A DNA stretch of 64,000 nucleotides from a virus. The notes under the pieces are model-generated. The model saw only the letters and a list, made by a program, of their open reading frames with translations. It was not told the DNA's origin and did not search any database. How positions within the stretch are numbered: the stretch's first letter is position 1; each line of letters starts with the position of its first letter. The stretch lies in the IMG/VR virus record IMGVR_UViG_3300023174_000052, positions 1 to 64,000 of that record; one strand, given 5' to 3'. Positions 28,643 to 36,366 of this stretch are shown in pieces. The translations under genes and the position numbers were made by a program.

Positions 28643-29518
28643 CTAATAGTTTGTATTGACCTTTGAACCGTCACGCTCTGCCTTATCGAAAATCGTTTCA
28701 ATGCTAACTCCTGGAGGGAGTGAAAACCCTGCTGCCTTTCGATGTCCACCACCGCCAAACTTCTTCGCAACTTCGCTGACGTCTTCGTCTTCGTGGTGAG
28801 CCCGTAAGGATACGCGGCACTGCATCTTCTCGTGATCCCAGCACCAGATAATAGCGTAATCACACTTTGGACCCAAGCTATTTCCAATCTCACTCATCCA
28901 ATGAGATGAGTTAACTACGAGAACATCTTTTCCATCGAGCTTACGACGTGAGGCGTTCTTCACGATCTTAGAGATTACTGTCTTTGAATACGCAAGAATA
29001 TAAGCGCCGCGTTCTTTTGCGTCATCTACAGCAGAATCGTCGAGGAACTTATCGTACTCTTCGAAGTCCCAGGGAACCATGTCGAATGCTGCGGAGAATT
29101 CCTTACTGTAAGGAAGTTCCCACTTCCACAAGTCCCTATCCTCGATGAGCTTAATGAGTTGCGGAGCTTCTTTACCTGGGTGGAAGAAGTTCCAAGACAT
29201 CATGGCACCCGATCGTGTCATATCGAAGATGGCGCAATTAACATCGTGGAGTTCGACCATCGCTGATTTATGATGGTCGATGACAACAAGCGCCTCTGCA
29301 TCTTTTACCATCTGTTTGATGGTTGAATTATTGTAAGAGAAGTCGAGAATAGCAACTCGACGTCCCTTTACATCTGGCGGTTGCTCACCGTGGTTGGCAG
29401 CGTGATACTCGGCTCTATCTCCGAGTAATTTCCACGCTGCCCAAGCCGCTCCTGTTCCATCGCTACAATTAGCGTGATAGATTACGAGGTCGATCGAAGT
29501 TGGTTCAACTATTGACAT
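28643..29518 (-). CDS. DHH-family phosphoesterase
   Basis: A 291-residue protein. YHANCSDGTGAAWAAWK near residue 14 and LDFSYN hold the first metal ligands, VVIDHHKSA (D81, H82, H83) is the DHH motif, a DRDLWKWEL segment follows, and FGGGGHRKAAGF near residue 265 is the DHHA1 substrate-binding motif. Members cleave short oligonucleotides, cyclic dinucleotides or pyrophosphate-type bonds; an NrnA-like nano-RNase or anti-signalling role is possible but cannot be decided here. Overlaps the thymidine kinase gene by 14 bases. Confidence 0.85.
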   Translation of the reverse strand: MSIVEPTSIDLVIYHANCSDGTGAAWAAWKLLGDRAEYHAANHGEQPPDVKGRRVAILDFSYNNSTIKQMVKDAEALVVIDHHKSAMVELHDVNCAIFDMTRSGAMMSWNFFHPGKEAPQLIKLIEDRDLWKWELPYSKEFSAAFDMVPWDFEEYDKFLDDSAVDDAKERGAYILAYSKTVISKIVKNASRRKLDGKDVLVVNSSHWMSEIGNSLGPKCDYAIIWCWDHEKMQCRVSLRAHHEDEDVSEVAKKFGGGGHRKAAGFSLPPGVSIETIFDKAERDGSKVNTNY

Positions 29519-30083
29519 CCCTATTTCCTGTTAGCGGGTGACAACTCCAGCATAACGGTTCATAAGTATCCGCCCCACCTACCGAAATTTCTTCGAGGGC
29601 GGGCACCTTACGTCGAGTTGTGCGAGCGTCGTCTCCACATTCTACACAGACAGCAGCGCATTTTTCAATCTTCGTAGCGAATGGCATCATCCTCTCGACC
29701 TCAGAGAAAGATTTGAGATTAGAAGACAGTTCAATAGATGAGACGTAGACTGAAACACCTCGTTGAAATACTTCGACGAGAGCGTCTGCGCATCCATCGA
29801 TCATAAACGCTTCGTCGACGGCTACGACTTCGGGTTTAAGTTTATCAACGATTCTCAGAATTTGATCGCCGCTGGAGACAGGAGTCGCCTCCATTTTTCC
29901 ACCTGCATGGGTTACGACAGCATACTCTGAATATCGACCATCGATGATGGGTTTAAAACAGACAACTTTCGAACCTCTAATTTGATGTCGTTCGACGGCT
30001 GAAATTAATCGTGAACTCTTACCAGAGAACATCGCGCCAACAAACAATACAAATTCCCAAATGGGCTTTCTTTGTTTTTGCAT
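29505..30083 (-). CDS. tdk: thymidine kinase (type II)
   Basis: A 192-residue salvage kinase phosphorylating thymidine. GAMFSGKS at residues 16-23 is the P-loop, VVAVDEAFMIDG the DEAQF-type magnesium motif, and the four cysteines in CVECG and CWSCH form the zinc lasso domain typical of type II enzymes. The length is standard for the family. Eight bases separate it from the epimerase gene. Confidence 0.93.
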   Translation of the reverse strand: MQKQRKPIWEFVLFVGAMFSGKSSRLISAVERHQIRGSKVVCFKPIIDGRYSEYAVVTHAGGKMEATPVSSGDQILRIVDKLKPEVVAVDEAFMIDGCADALVEVFQRGVSVYVSSIELSSNLKSFSEVERMMPFATKIEKCAAVCVECGDDARTTRRKVPALEEISVGGADTYEPLCWSCHPLTGNRDVNS

Positions 30084-30091
30084 GTTCTATT

Positions 30092-31111
30092 CTACTCTGT
30101 AACCGTAGAAGTGTTTAAGCCCCACCATTCCCATGTTCGCTCAAGTCCTTCCTCAAAAGAAACTTGTGGAGTCCAACCCAACAAATCTTCAGCGAATCGA
30201 TAGTCGGCTTGTGTATCTCTAACATCGTAAGGACGTGTGGGTACTTTCTTAATTTCAATATCTCGAAACTTATTTTTAAATAAAGACAGAATGTAATTGT
30301 TTGAAATGTTACGACCAGTCCCGATATTAAACGATTCGCCTTCAAACGACTCTGTTCGAGTAGCAGCGAGTACATTCGCTCTTACGACGTCTTCGACATA
30401 TACGAAATCTCGAGTCTGATCGCCGTCTCCATCTAATCGAAGTGGACGTCCATCCCTTACACTATTACACCATGCAGCTACAACGGCAGAATGATAGGAA
30501 TCAATACCAAGTTGATTTGGTCCATAAACACTAAAATATCGAAGGCTTACAGCGTCGGTCCCGTATAACTTCGAAGACATTTTAAGAAATTCTTCGACCA
30601 TCAACTTTTGAAGACCATGTGGCTTCGTTGGCGCACATTCATGATACTCAACGGTAGGCCCGAGTGCATCGCCATACACAGCGCTGGTCGACGAAAAAAT
30701 AAATCGAGGACTGTTCGGAGCACGATCCATAGCCTCTAAAAGACTAATAGTCCTTGTCACATTAATGTCTGTTGTTTGCGCAGGTCGATCTACGGAATAA
30801 AGTTCTCGAGAACTTGCAGCAAGATGAAACACCCTGTCGTAATACCCACGTTCTACTCTCGACAATACATTTGGATGTTCAAAATCGGCTTCGAAAAATA
30901 GAACTTGATTTTTCTCTCGAGTATTCTCATACTCCTCTTCGAACTTCTTGGACATAAAAACGGGAACCGATCGCATTCTCAAGTCTGATAGAGATTCCAG
31001 TTGACCACTTGAAAGATCGTCAACGACATCAACTTGCCAGCCGATATTAACAAGAGCTCGAACTAAATTCGAGCCAATAAATCCTGCGCCGCCCGTAACA
31101 AGAACTCGCAT
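30092..31111 (-). CDS. NAD-dependent sugar epimerase/dehydratase family protein
   Basis: A 339-residue extended short-chain dehydrogenase, UDP-glucose 4-epimerase type. TGGAGFIGSNL at residues 6-16 binds NAD; FHLAAS, FSSTSAVYG and RYFSVYGPNQLG are family motifs. The catalytic YxxxK is altered: P164-H165-G166-L167-Q168-K169 has His in place of Tyr while Lys is kept. GDQTRDFVYVEDVVRA and FNIGTGRNIS are intact. It probably acts on a nucleotide sugar, for example to glycosylate DNA or virion proteins, or its activity is changed by the Tyr loss. No glycosyltransferase is seen in the window. Confidence 0.85.
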   Translation of the reverse strand: MRVLVTGGAGFIGSNLVRALVNIGWQVDVVDDLSSGQLESLSDLRMRSVPVFMSKKFEEEYENTREKNQVLFFEADFEHPNVLSRVERGYYDRVFHLAASSRELYSVDRPAQTTDINVTRTISLLEAMDRAPNSPRFIFSSTSAVYGDALGPTVEYHECAPTKPHGLQKLMVEEFLKMSSKLYGTDAVSLRYFSVYGPNQLGIDSYHSAVVAAWCNSVRDGRPLRLDGDGDQTRDFVYVEDVVRANVLAATRTESFEGESFNIGTGRNISNNYILSLFKNKFRDIEIKKVPTRPYDVRDTQADYRFAEDLLGWTPQVSFEEGLERTWEWWGLNTSTVTE

Positions 31112-31122
31112 GCTTTCTCCTT

Positions 31123-32103
31123 TTATCGATTAAAAAATTTATAGCAGTGATCGTTAGTATGCGTTAACGCAAATTCTGCCATTTCATTCTCATGTAATTT
31201 CCGCAACCGTCGAGACAACAAGACTCGAAACCAGTCATGAACGAGATCGAGATTGGATGCATCCAAATCTTTCGTAAATGGTGGAGATACGAACAACGCA
31301 CCAGTTAGTAGTTGTCCATTAGTTGCTGTAGACACTGCATCTTCCATCATTGACATTTCCCTCGTTGGGAATGAACCTGATAACTTACGCATTGGTTCGA
31401 TGTATGTTACTTCGCTATTCGCGATAGCATCGAGCATTTCAAAATCCCTCTGATAACAGTGAAGAGAATTTGAGGTGTGTACGTATTCTCCAAGTTCGAC
31501 GCCCAGCTCGTTTGCCATTACTTCCTGCATAATAGTAAAAGCGGGAACGTCATAAGCCAGTCCGAGAATGATATCGCTCGAACGCATGCTTACATGTAAG
31601 TGTAAAGCATTACCTCGAATGAAGAACTGGAGAGATAGGGTACAGGGGACATCCTTAGATTCATGTAAAGAATCATGAGCAGAACGAATGTGAATGACAG
31701 CTCGGCGAGAATCAGGATCTCGACGGAGTTCTTCCTTTACGTAATCCCACTGGATAATCTTTTCTGATGCTCGTTCGTGTGGCTTAAAGATCCTCGCGCC
31801 GTAAGCAGAATTCGCTGTAGAGCCATCATCTGTAATGTTCCGCCAAAATGGAGCATACCTCGAAATCCATTCCGTGGAGTTATTTCCACTCATGTACCAA
31901 ATCGTTTCTGCAACGAGGTAAGACATGGAAAACTTTCGAGCCTCAACGTATGGTAGACGATTACGGGCATCCTTAATCCTAAATTGGACACCGAGACTTT
32001 CCTTAATCATCTGCCCGCGAGGACTTGAAACCCACTCATGCTCATCTCGAAGTTGACGAGCCAGATCGATGTAAGCTTCAGTAAAGTTATCATACCTCTT
32101 CAT
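31123..32103 (-). CDS. thymidylate synthase family, probable dCMP hydroxymethylase
   Basis: A 326-residue member of the thymidylate synthase family. DSRRAVI, PCTLSLQF with the catalytic C154, MRSSD at 173-177, and HTSNSLHCY at 209-217 are diagnostic. The residue that selects dUMP in true thymidylate synthases, Asn in GLPFN, is Asp here (GLAYD, D185). In T4 dCMP hydroxymethylase an Asp at this place selects dCMP, so this enzyme probably makes 5-hydroxymethyl-dCMP with methylene-tetrahydrofolate. Neighbouring carbamoyltransferase and kinase genes support a cytosine-modification role. The usual H after PC is T. A plain thymidylate synthase with unusual specificity remains possible. Confidence 0.8.
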   Translation of the reverse strand: MKRYDNFTEAYIDLARQLRDEHEWVSSPRGQMIKESLGVQFRIKDARNRLPYVEARKFSMSYLVAETIWYMSGNNSTEWISRYAPFWRNITDDGSTANSAYGARIFKPHERASEKIIQWDYVKEELRRDPDSRRAVIHIRSAHDSLHESKDVPCTLSLQFFIRGNALHLHVSMRSSDIILGLAYDVPAFTIMQEVMANELGVELGEYVHTSNSLHCYQRDFEMLDAIANSEVTYIEPMRKLSGSFPTREMSMMEDAVSTATNGQLLTGALFVSPPFTKDLDASNLDLVHDWFRVLLSRRLRKLHENEMAEFALTHTNDHCYKFFNR

Positions 32104-32746
32104 TTAGATTCTCCAACTCCTGTAACAATGAAACTGTATCAGACCAACCCGAAGTGTTTTGAGCCGATGAAGAATAAATTGAAATTTGATACTCTTTGTC
32201 ACCGTATACAGGTTTCAAAAAGTATTCATTGATTGTTAAGATGTCTGGGACTAATTCATTAGTAACGTCTGACGCTCGAAATACTAAGCGAGGTCCTTCA
32301 GGCGAATAATGAATAAAGCTAAGACAGGTTATGTCCTGAGATGCTAAAAGTTCGCTGGCTGCGTAAGTCGAGAAGTCATGTGCGAACCGAACAAGACACC
32401 GTCGAGTGTTAGGTCGAAACCGTAGGTGTTCTTTCACACCGATGATTAGCGCGTCGTATACGGTATTGTTTTGCTTACCAGCAGCGACCGTATAAATCGT
32501 AGAATCCAATTCCTTCAGTTCCATCAAAGACCTGAGGCTCGGTCGATCATCAACGAAAGAAGTAAAGTTCTCAGGTCTTGTATCTCGATTTTCAAAAGCC
32601 TGTCGCTTAACATCGTAGTACGCAGCCAACGTCCTGTCGCTACGATATAGAGTCGTAACGACATGGTCAATATTAGAAAGATTCTTTGATGAAACTTTAA
32701 TTAGATAATCATCATTTTCAAAATCTGGATTCTTTTGAACTAACAT
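32090..32746 (-). CDS. divergent thymidylate-synthase-like protein
   Basis: A 218-residue protein that overlaps the hydroxymethylase start by 14 bases. PNTRRCLVRFAHDF resembles the DSRRAVI phosphate-binding segment of thymidylate synthases, and DITCLSFIHYSPEG then LVFRASD resembles the catalytic PCxLxxQF and RSSD segments. The first 100 residues and the end differ, and the chain is shorter than normal. It may be a degenerate subunit, a second base-modifying enzyme, or a fold relative with other chemistry. Recognition is by motif order only. Confidence 0.55.
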   Translation of the reverse strand: MLVQKNPDFENDDYLIKVSSKNLSNIDHVVTTLYRSDRTLAAYYDVKRQAFENRDTRPENFTSFVDDRPSLRSLMELKELDSTIYTVAAGKQNNTVYDALIIGVKEHLRFRPNTRRCLVRFAHDFSTYAASELLASQDITCLSFIHYSPEGPRLVFRASDVTNELVPDILTINEYFLKPVYGDKEYQISIYSSSAQNTSGWSDTVSLLQELENLNEEV

Positions 32747-32749
32747 GTT

Positions 32750-34513
32750 TCACCCGTCGAAATCGCACAGGAATAATAGCGGTCGCTTATGTCCTAACTC
32801 GATTGATTTATCGAATTCAAACTTGAAGCTATCGAATACGCTATCGAAAGAGTAAACGATAGGACGACCATGCGCATTGAAACTCGTGTTAATGAGAACA
32901 CGGTGCTTCGAATCGATCGAATTCAAAAGATTAAACATGAATGTATCACTATAATTGACAAGTTGTGGTCGACCCGACCAGACTTCTCGATCTGGGTATT
33001 TATGAGCAACGCCACCATAAGCCTCGAGGTTCGGCTTCGAGTAATCGTAAGTTAGAATCATGAACCTGTCTGAGCCTACAGTTTTAGCAAAACTTGGTGC
33101 GCTAAAATAATCTGCGACTTCGTGTGCCAACATGACAGGAGCCATGGGCATCACTGTATCGCGATCATTCAGGTCGTTGATGATTTCAACATTAGATTTC
33201 GTAGGATTCGCGAGCGTCGTAGTGCTACAGAGCGCTCGAGGCCCAAACTCCATCCTGGACTTAACGACGTTAACCAACTCGTCTTTTCGCAAAGCATTCG
33301 TCGTTTCAACGAGAGCTTCTACCCTCTGATCTTGACTAAAGTATTTAATGTACGGACCGTACTTTTCATAGTCTTCGTTGCTCAAAGTAAGTTGCCAGTC
33401 CCTAAAGCTTGGACGTTGACCCCACTTTAGATCTCCCCACTTAAAACCACCGACGTGTGCTTCGTACATTCCTACTCCACACCCCTGATCGCCCGCCAGT
33501 GGGACGACAGTAAAGAGACCAGGAACTTCGGAGAAGATTCGATTATTCAACTTAACGTTATAGAAAATACCGCCAGACAACGCGACATTAGACACATCGT
33601 AATGAGAAAGCATCTTCAACATTACACCTTCAATCAATTCCTGAATGTAGTGTCCGATGATGATTCGAACGTGTCGATTTGGAATGTCGGTAGAGGCAAC
33701 GTGTGTAATTACATCAGTAAAAACATTGCGCCAGTTAGTGCGGGTAGTACCCAGTAGATCGATATTAACTAATCGAGAATTCGAACGCCAATAACTTGGT
33801 CGAGAATCAGGACGTGCGTTCATCTCATCGAACATCTTGTCAGCCTGTTCAGCTGCGAGTCGACGAAGTTCAACAACATCTTTTTCACCGAGGACATCGT
33901 TGATGTAAGTTTCGTAACCAAGGAACTTATATTCGTCCTGATTTTCTTTCATTCCACAGAAAGATGTAGCGTATTGATACATGAGACCGAGAGAGTACCC
34001 GTAACCATAATAACGATTAAGCAGAACAGGTCGCGAGTCTTTGTCAGCCAATGAATATACGCTGAAGACTTCTTGATTCGTACCATAACCATCGGCTGCG
34101 ATGACGTGAATGGGACGATTATGCTTCTTCAAGATTTCGCCATGCTCACCCTGAAATTGGTCACGCAAGAAAGAAACGACAGACCAAGCGTGTGCATCGT
34201 GGTGTGTAAACTTCTCGCTTAGAAAGACGGGTTCGAGAGAATACTTCTGGACAAGAGCGTCGAAGTGTTCCTTATCGAAATACTTGTTCGATTCTTTATG
34301 AAAGTCGAGCTTATCGAACCAATGCGAGACGAATACCTTGCTTCCTTTTTCGATGTTCGCTCGTTTTTCGATTTCAGCAATCGACAACACAGGATAAGCG
34401 CTAGTCGACTTGACTCGATTCAATCGTTCTTCTTCATAGCCGAGCGCTTTTTCTCCGTCGAAGTACACAGCCGATGCGTGGTGACCAAGAGTTAACATAA
34501 GAGCAGAATTCAA
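32750..34513 (-). CDS. NodU/TobZ-type carbamoyltransferase
   Basis: A 587-residue O-carbamoyltransferase that moves a carbamoyl group from carbamoyl phosphate, through carbamoyl-AMP, to a hydroxyl acceptor. MLTLGHHASAVYF is the N-terminal Kae1-like strand; FTHHDAHAWS holds the metal-binding histidines; ALSGGIFYNVKLN and GDQGCGVGMYEA are nucleotide-binding; RMEFGPRALCS and NTSFNAHGRPI belong to the C-terminal YrdC-like active-site domain. TTG start at 34513 is four bases after GGAGG. Phage relatives carbamoylate 5-hydroxymethylcytosine in DNA; the adjacent hydroxymethylase makes that the best guess, with a sugar or natural product acceptor as alternative. Confidence 0.88.
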   Translation of the reverse strand: MNSALMLTLGHHASAVYFDGEKALGYEEERLNRVKSTSAYPVLSIAEIEKRANIEKGSKVFVSHWFDKLDFHKESNKYFDKEHFDALVQKYSLEPVFLSEKFTHHDAHAWSVVSFLRDQFQGEHGEILKKHNRPIHVIAADGYGTNQEVFSVYSLADKDSRPVLLNRYYGYGYSLGLMYQYATSFCGMKENQDEYKFLGYETYINDVLGEKDVVELRRLAAEQADKMFDEMNARPDSRPSYWRSNSRLVNIDLLGTTRTNWRNVFTDVITHVASTDIPNRHVRIIIGHYIQELIEGVMLKMLSHYDVSNVALSGGIFYNVKLNNRIFSEVPGLFTVVPLAGDQGCGVGMYEAHVGGFKWGDLKWGQRPSFRDWQLTLSNEDYEKYGPYIKYFSQDQRVEALVETTNALRKDELVNVVKSRMEFGPRALCSTTTLANPTKSNVEIINDLNDRDTVMPMAPVMLAHEVADYFSAPSFAKTVGSDRFMILTYDYSKPNLEAYGGVAHKYPDREVWSGRPQLVNYSDTFMFNLLNSIDSKHRVLINTSFNAHGRPIVYSFDSVFDSFKFEFDKSIELGHKRPLLFLCDFDG

Positions 34514-34545
34514 TTTTCCTCCGTTGTCTAATTGTTTTGATGTTC

Positions 34546-35817
34546 TTAGGAATTTTCAACGATTTCTTGCAATTCACAAGGCATTACAGCGTCTGTATCG
34601 ACTGGTATACCATACGGTTTGCCCATGATCAACTTGTCGTACTTAACACCCCAGTCTGCGAGTTGATTGACCGTCAATTGGTACAGATTATTATAAACCA
34701 TTCCTACATCATTGTTGAATCGTTTCATTCCTCGAGCTGTGTGTAATACGATTTCATCGCCTCGATTAAACAAAGCGTTCAGGACTCGAATGGAACTGGG
34801 AATAGCTTTAGCTTCTGCGTAATTACCACCTGTCTCAGTACAAATAGTCCCGTCGATATCCCATACCCAAGTCTTTCGACCGACCTGAAGAGTATTCATG
34901 TGTCGGGCAGTAGAATGTTCGGAACCGGGTCGACCTAAAACGATGTGACTAGAATCGAAACCAGAGAAAACGTATTTGATGTAATCCTTTCTAGAGTTCT
35001 TCGTAATGCAAAAACTTCCGCTGATTCGACAATTGATTTCAAGGAGTCGAGGAGAGCCTGCATCGTTGTACTTGAACTGCGCGAACCAGAAATAAGGAAG
35101 CTTTAATCTTCCTGCAATAATCTTTACGTATTCTCCGAGTTCTGCCCATCGTTCTGGCGAAGACTTTCCATAAGCTGTAATACCGTCCCTTACTCGTGTT
35201 CGCTCTCGTACGTTCCAATCGACCAGTTCTCCCTCATCGTTAGAAACGCAATCGACTGTATATTCATCTCCTGGCAGATACTCGGTTACGACATCGTCAT
35301 CAGTAACAGAACACCAGAAGTTCAAAGAATTCGTTCCTTTACGACCACCCTCACCTGAAGAACCATGCTTAGGCTTCGCGAATAAAGGAAGTTCCCAAGC
35401 AATATCTTCGATATCATCTTTAGTGTATACCTTGGGAGACACCTCGGGAATCAATTTGTATAGTTCATCCTTGAACAAACACGGCTTGAGACCTGTTTCG
35501 TCTGCCATCATGTATCGATCGACGTTTCGTAAGCTACTGTAATTGTCATAGAGGAACTTAAGCATCTTACAATTCGTAACGCACACGTTATCGATGGCGT
35601 TAGAATCGATAAAGTCATTCACCCAATTCAAAAACGCCTGCGAATCCTTGAATGGATTCGGGCATTCAAAAACATAGTTCTTGTTTAGATAAGCTCGACC
35701 TGGATTGAGGGTGTCGTAGTGGCAACCGTAGATTACCCAAGAATTTAGTTCTGCGACGCTCTTAACGATTTCGATAGAGCTTTCATTTCCAAATGTAAGT
35801 AACAGTAACTTCTTCAT
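34546..35817 (-). CDS. ATP-grasp / HAD phosphatase fusion protein
   Basis: A 423-residue two-domain protein. Residues 1-300 are an ATP-grasp ligase of the carbamoyl-phosphate-synthase/PylC kind: LFAKPKHGSSGEGGRKG is the ATP-binding lysine and glycine loop, VVTEYLPGDEYTVDC and LLEINCRISGS carry the metal-binding acids. Residues 310-423 are a HAD domain with VWDIDGTICT as nucleophile motif (DxD) and HTARGMKR as motif II. The substrate is unknown. It sits between the kinase and carbamoyltransferase genes (ATGA overlap with the kinase), so it may supply or tailor a modification precursor. Confidence 0.75.
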   Translation of the reverse strand: MKKLLLLTFGNESSIEIVKSVAELNSWVIYGCHYDTLNPGRAYLNKNYVFECPNPFKDSQAFLNWVNDFIDSNAIDNVCVTNCKMLKFLYDNYSSLRNVDRYMMADETGLKPCLFKDELYKLIPEVSPKVYTKDDIEDIAWELPLFAKPKHGSSGEGGRKGTNSLNFWCSVTDDDVVTEYLPGDEYTVDCVSNDEGELVDWNVRERTRVRDGITAYGKSSPERWAELGEYVKIIAGRLKLPYFWFAQFKYNDAGSPRLLEINCRISGSFCITKNSRKDYIKYVFSGFDSSHIVLGRPGSEHSTARHMNTLQVGRKTWVWDIDGTICTETGGNYAEAKAIPSSIRVLNALFNRGDEIVLHTARGMKRFNNDVGMVYNNLYQLTVNQLADWGVKYDKLIMGKPYGIPVDTDAVMPCELQEIVENS

Positions 35818-36305
35818 CGACGGCTCCTGAATTGATTGACCACGAATTCTAATCCTTCGTCATCTGGTTTTATTACGAACTTATCGATTTTAAGAGTAGG
35901 ATACACTTCTCGATAGAGTTCTTTAACCTTCTCGTTCTGTTCCTTTGTCACCGTCTCTTCTCGTTCAATCCACGGGCGATTTAATTCCAGGATGATAGCG
36001 AAATAACCAAGTTCATTGAATCGATTTTCAATCTTCGTTTGAATTTCTTCTGTGATGTTATTCCTATTGAACAACCGACCGTAAACTAATTCTGAAATGT
36101 AAGACCGGTCGTATAGAAAAGGACCGGGTCGTCGGTCAATGTCATAGAAGTATCCGGAGAAGTAATCGAACCTTCCATTGACGAACCCGTAACCCTTATG
36201 CATGTGGATTACTTCGACGCCCAGCATTTTGTTTAATCGTTCACAAAACGTCGACTTACCCTGTTGTTCTGCGCCTTCTATGATGATACCACCAGTCTTT
36301 AACAT
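35814..36305 (-). CDS. deoxynucleotide-kinase-like P-loop protein
   Basis: A 163-residue P-loop kinase. GAEQQGKST near the N terminus is Walker A; LYDRSYISELVYG resembles the DR substrate loop of thymidylate kinases; the rest is compact and helical. The likely role is phosphorylating a modified deoxynucleotide monophosphate, as T4 gp1 does for hydroxymethyl-dCMP, but the substrate is not visible. ATG 36305 is taken because GGAG lies six bases before it; ATG 36311 is too close to the site. First gene of the modification operon, 18 bases after a class A promoter candidate. Confidence 0.7.
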   Translation of the reverse strand: MLKTGGIIIEGAEQQGKSTFCERLNKMLGVEVIHMHKGYGFVNGRFDYFSGYFYDIDRRPGPFLYDRSYISELVYGRLFNRNNITEEIQTKIENRFNELGYFAIILELNRPWIEREETVTKEQNEKVKELYREVYPTLKIDKFVIKPDDEGLEFVVNQFRSRR

Positions 36306-36322
36306 TTCCATCTCCTGCTGTC

Positions 36323-36356
36323 TTTATACCACGTTGTTTCTATTTTGAACACAGAC
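36323..36356 (-). promoter_or_regulatory. candidate phage promoter, class A
   Basis: On the minus strand, GTCTGTGTT (36356-36348), 16 bases, then TGGTATAAA (36331-36323). It lies between dnaE and the kinase gene, pointing into the modification operon. The left half is identical to the copies at 7544 and 40060. Confidence 0.55.
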
Positions 36357-36366
36357 TTTTTGTTTT

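Noticed and set aside
28582-28893. 103-residue minus-strand open frame after the DHH gene
   Set aside because: It lies almost wholly within the DHH phosphoesterase gene in another frame, with basic, low-plausibility composition.
31123-32103. Ordinary thymidylate synthase for dTMP
   Set aside because: The family is clear, but Asp replaces the dUMP-selecting Asn and modification genes adjoin, so dCMP hydroxymethylase is favoured. Not excluded by sequence alone.
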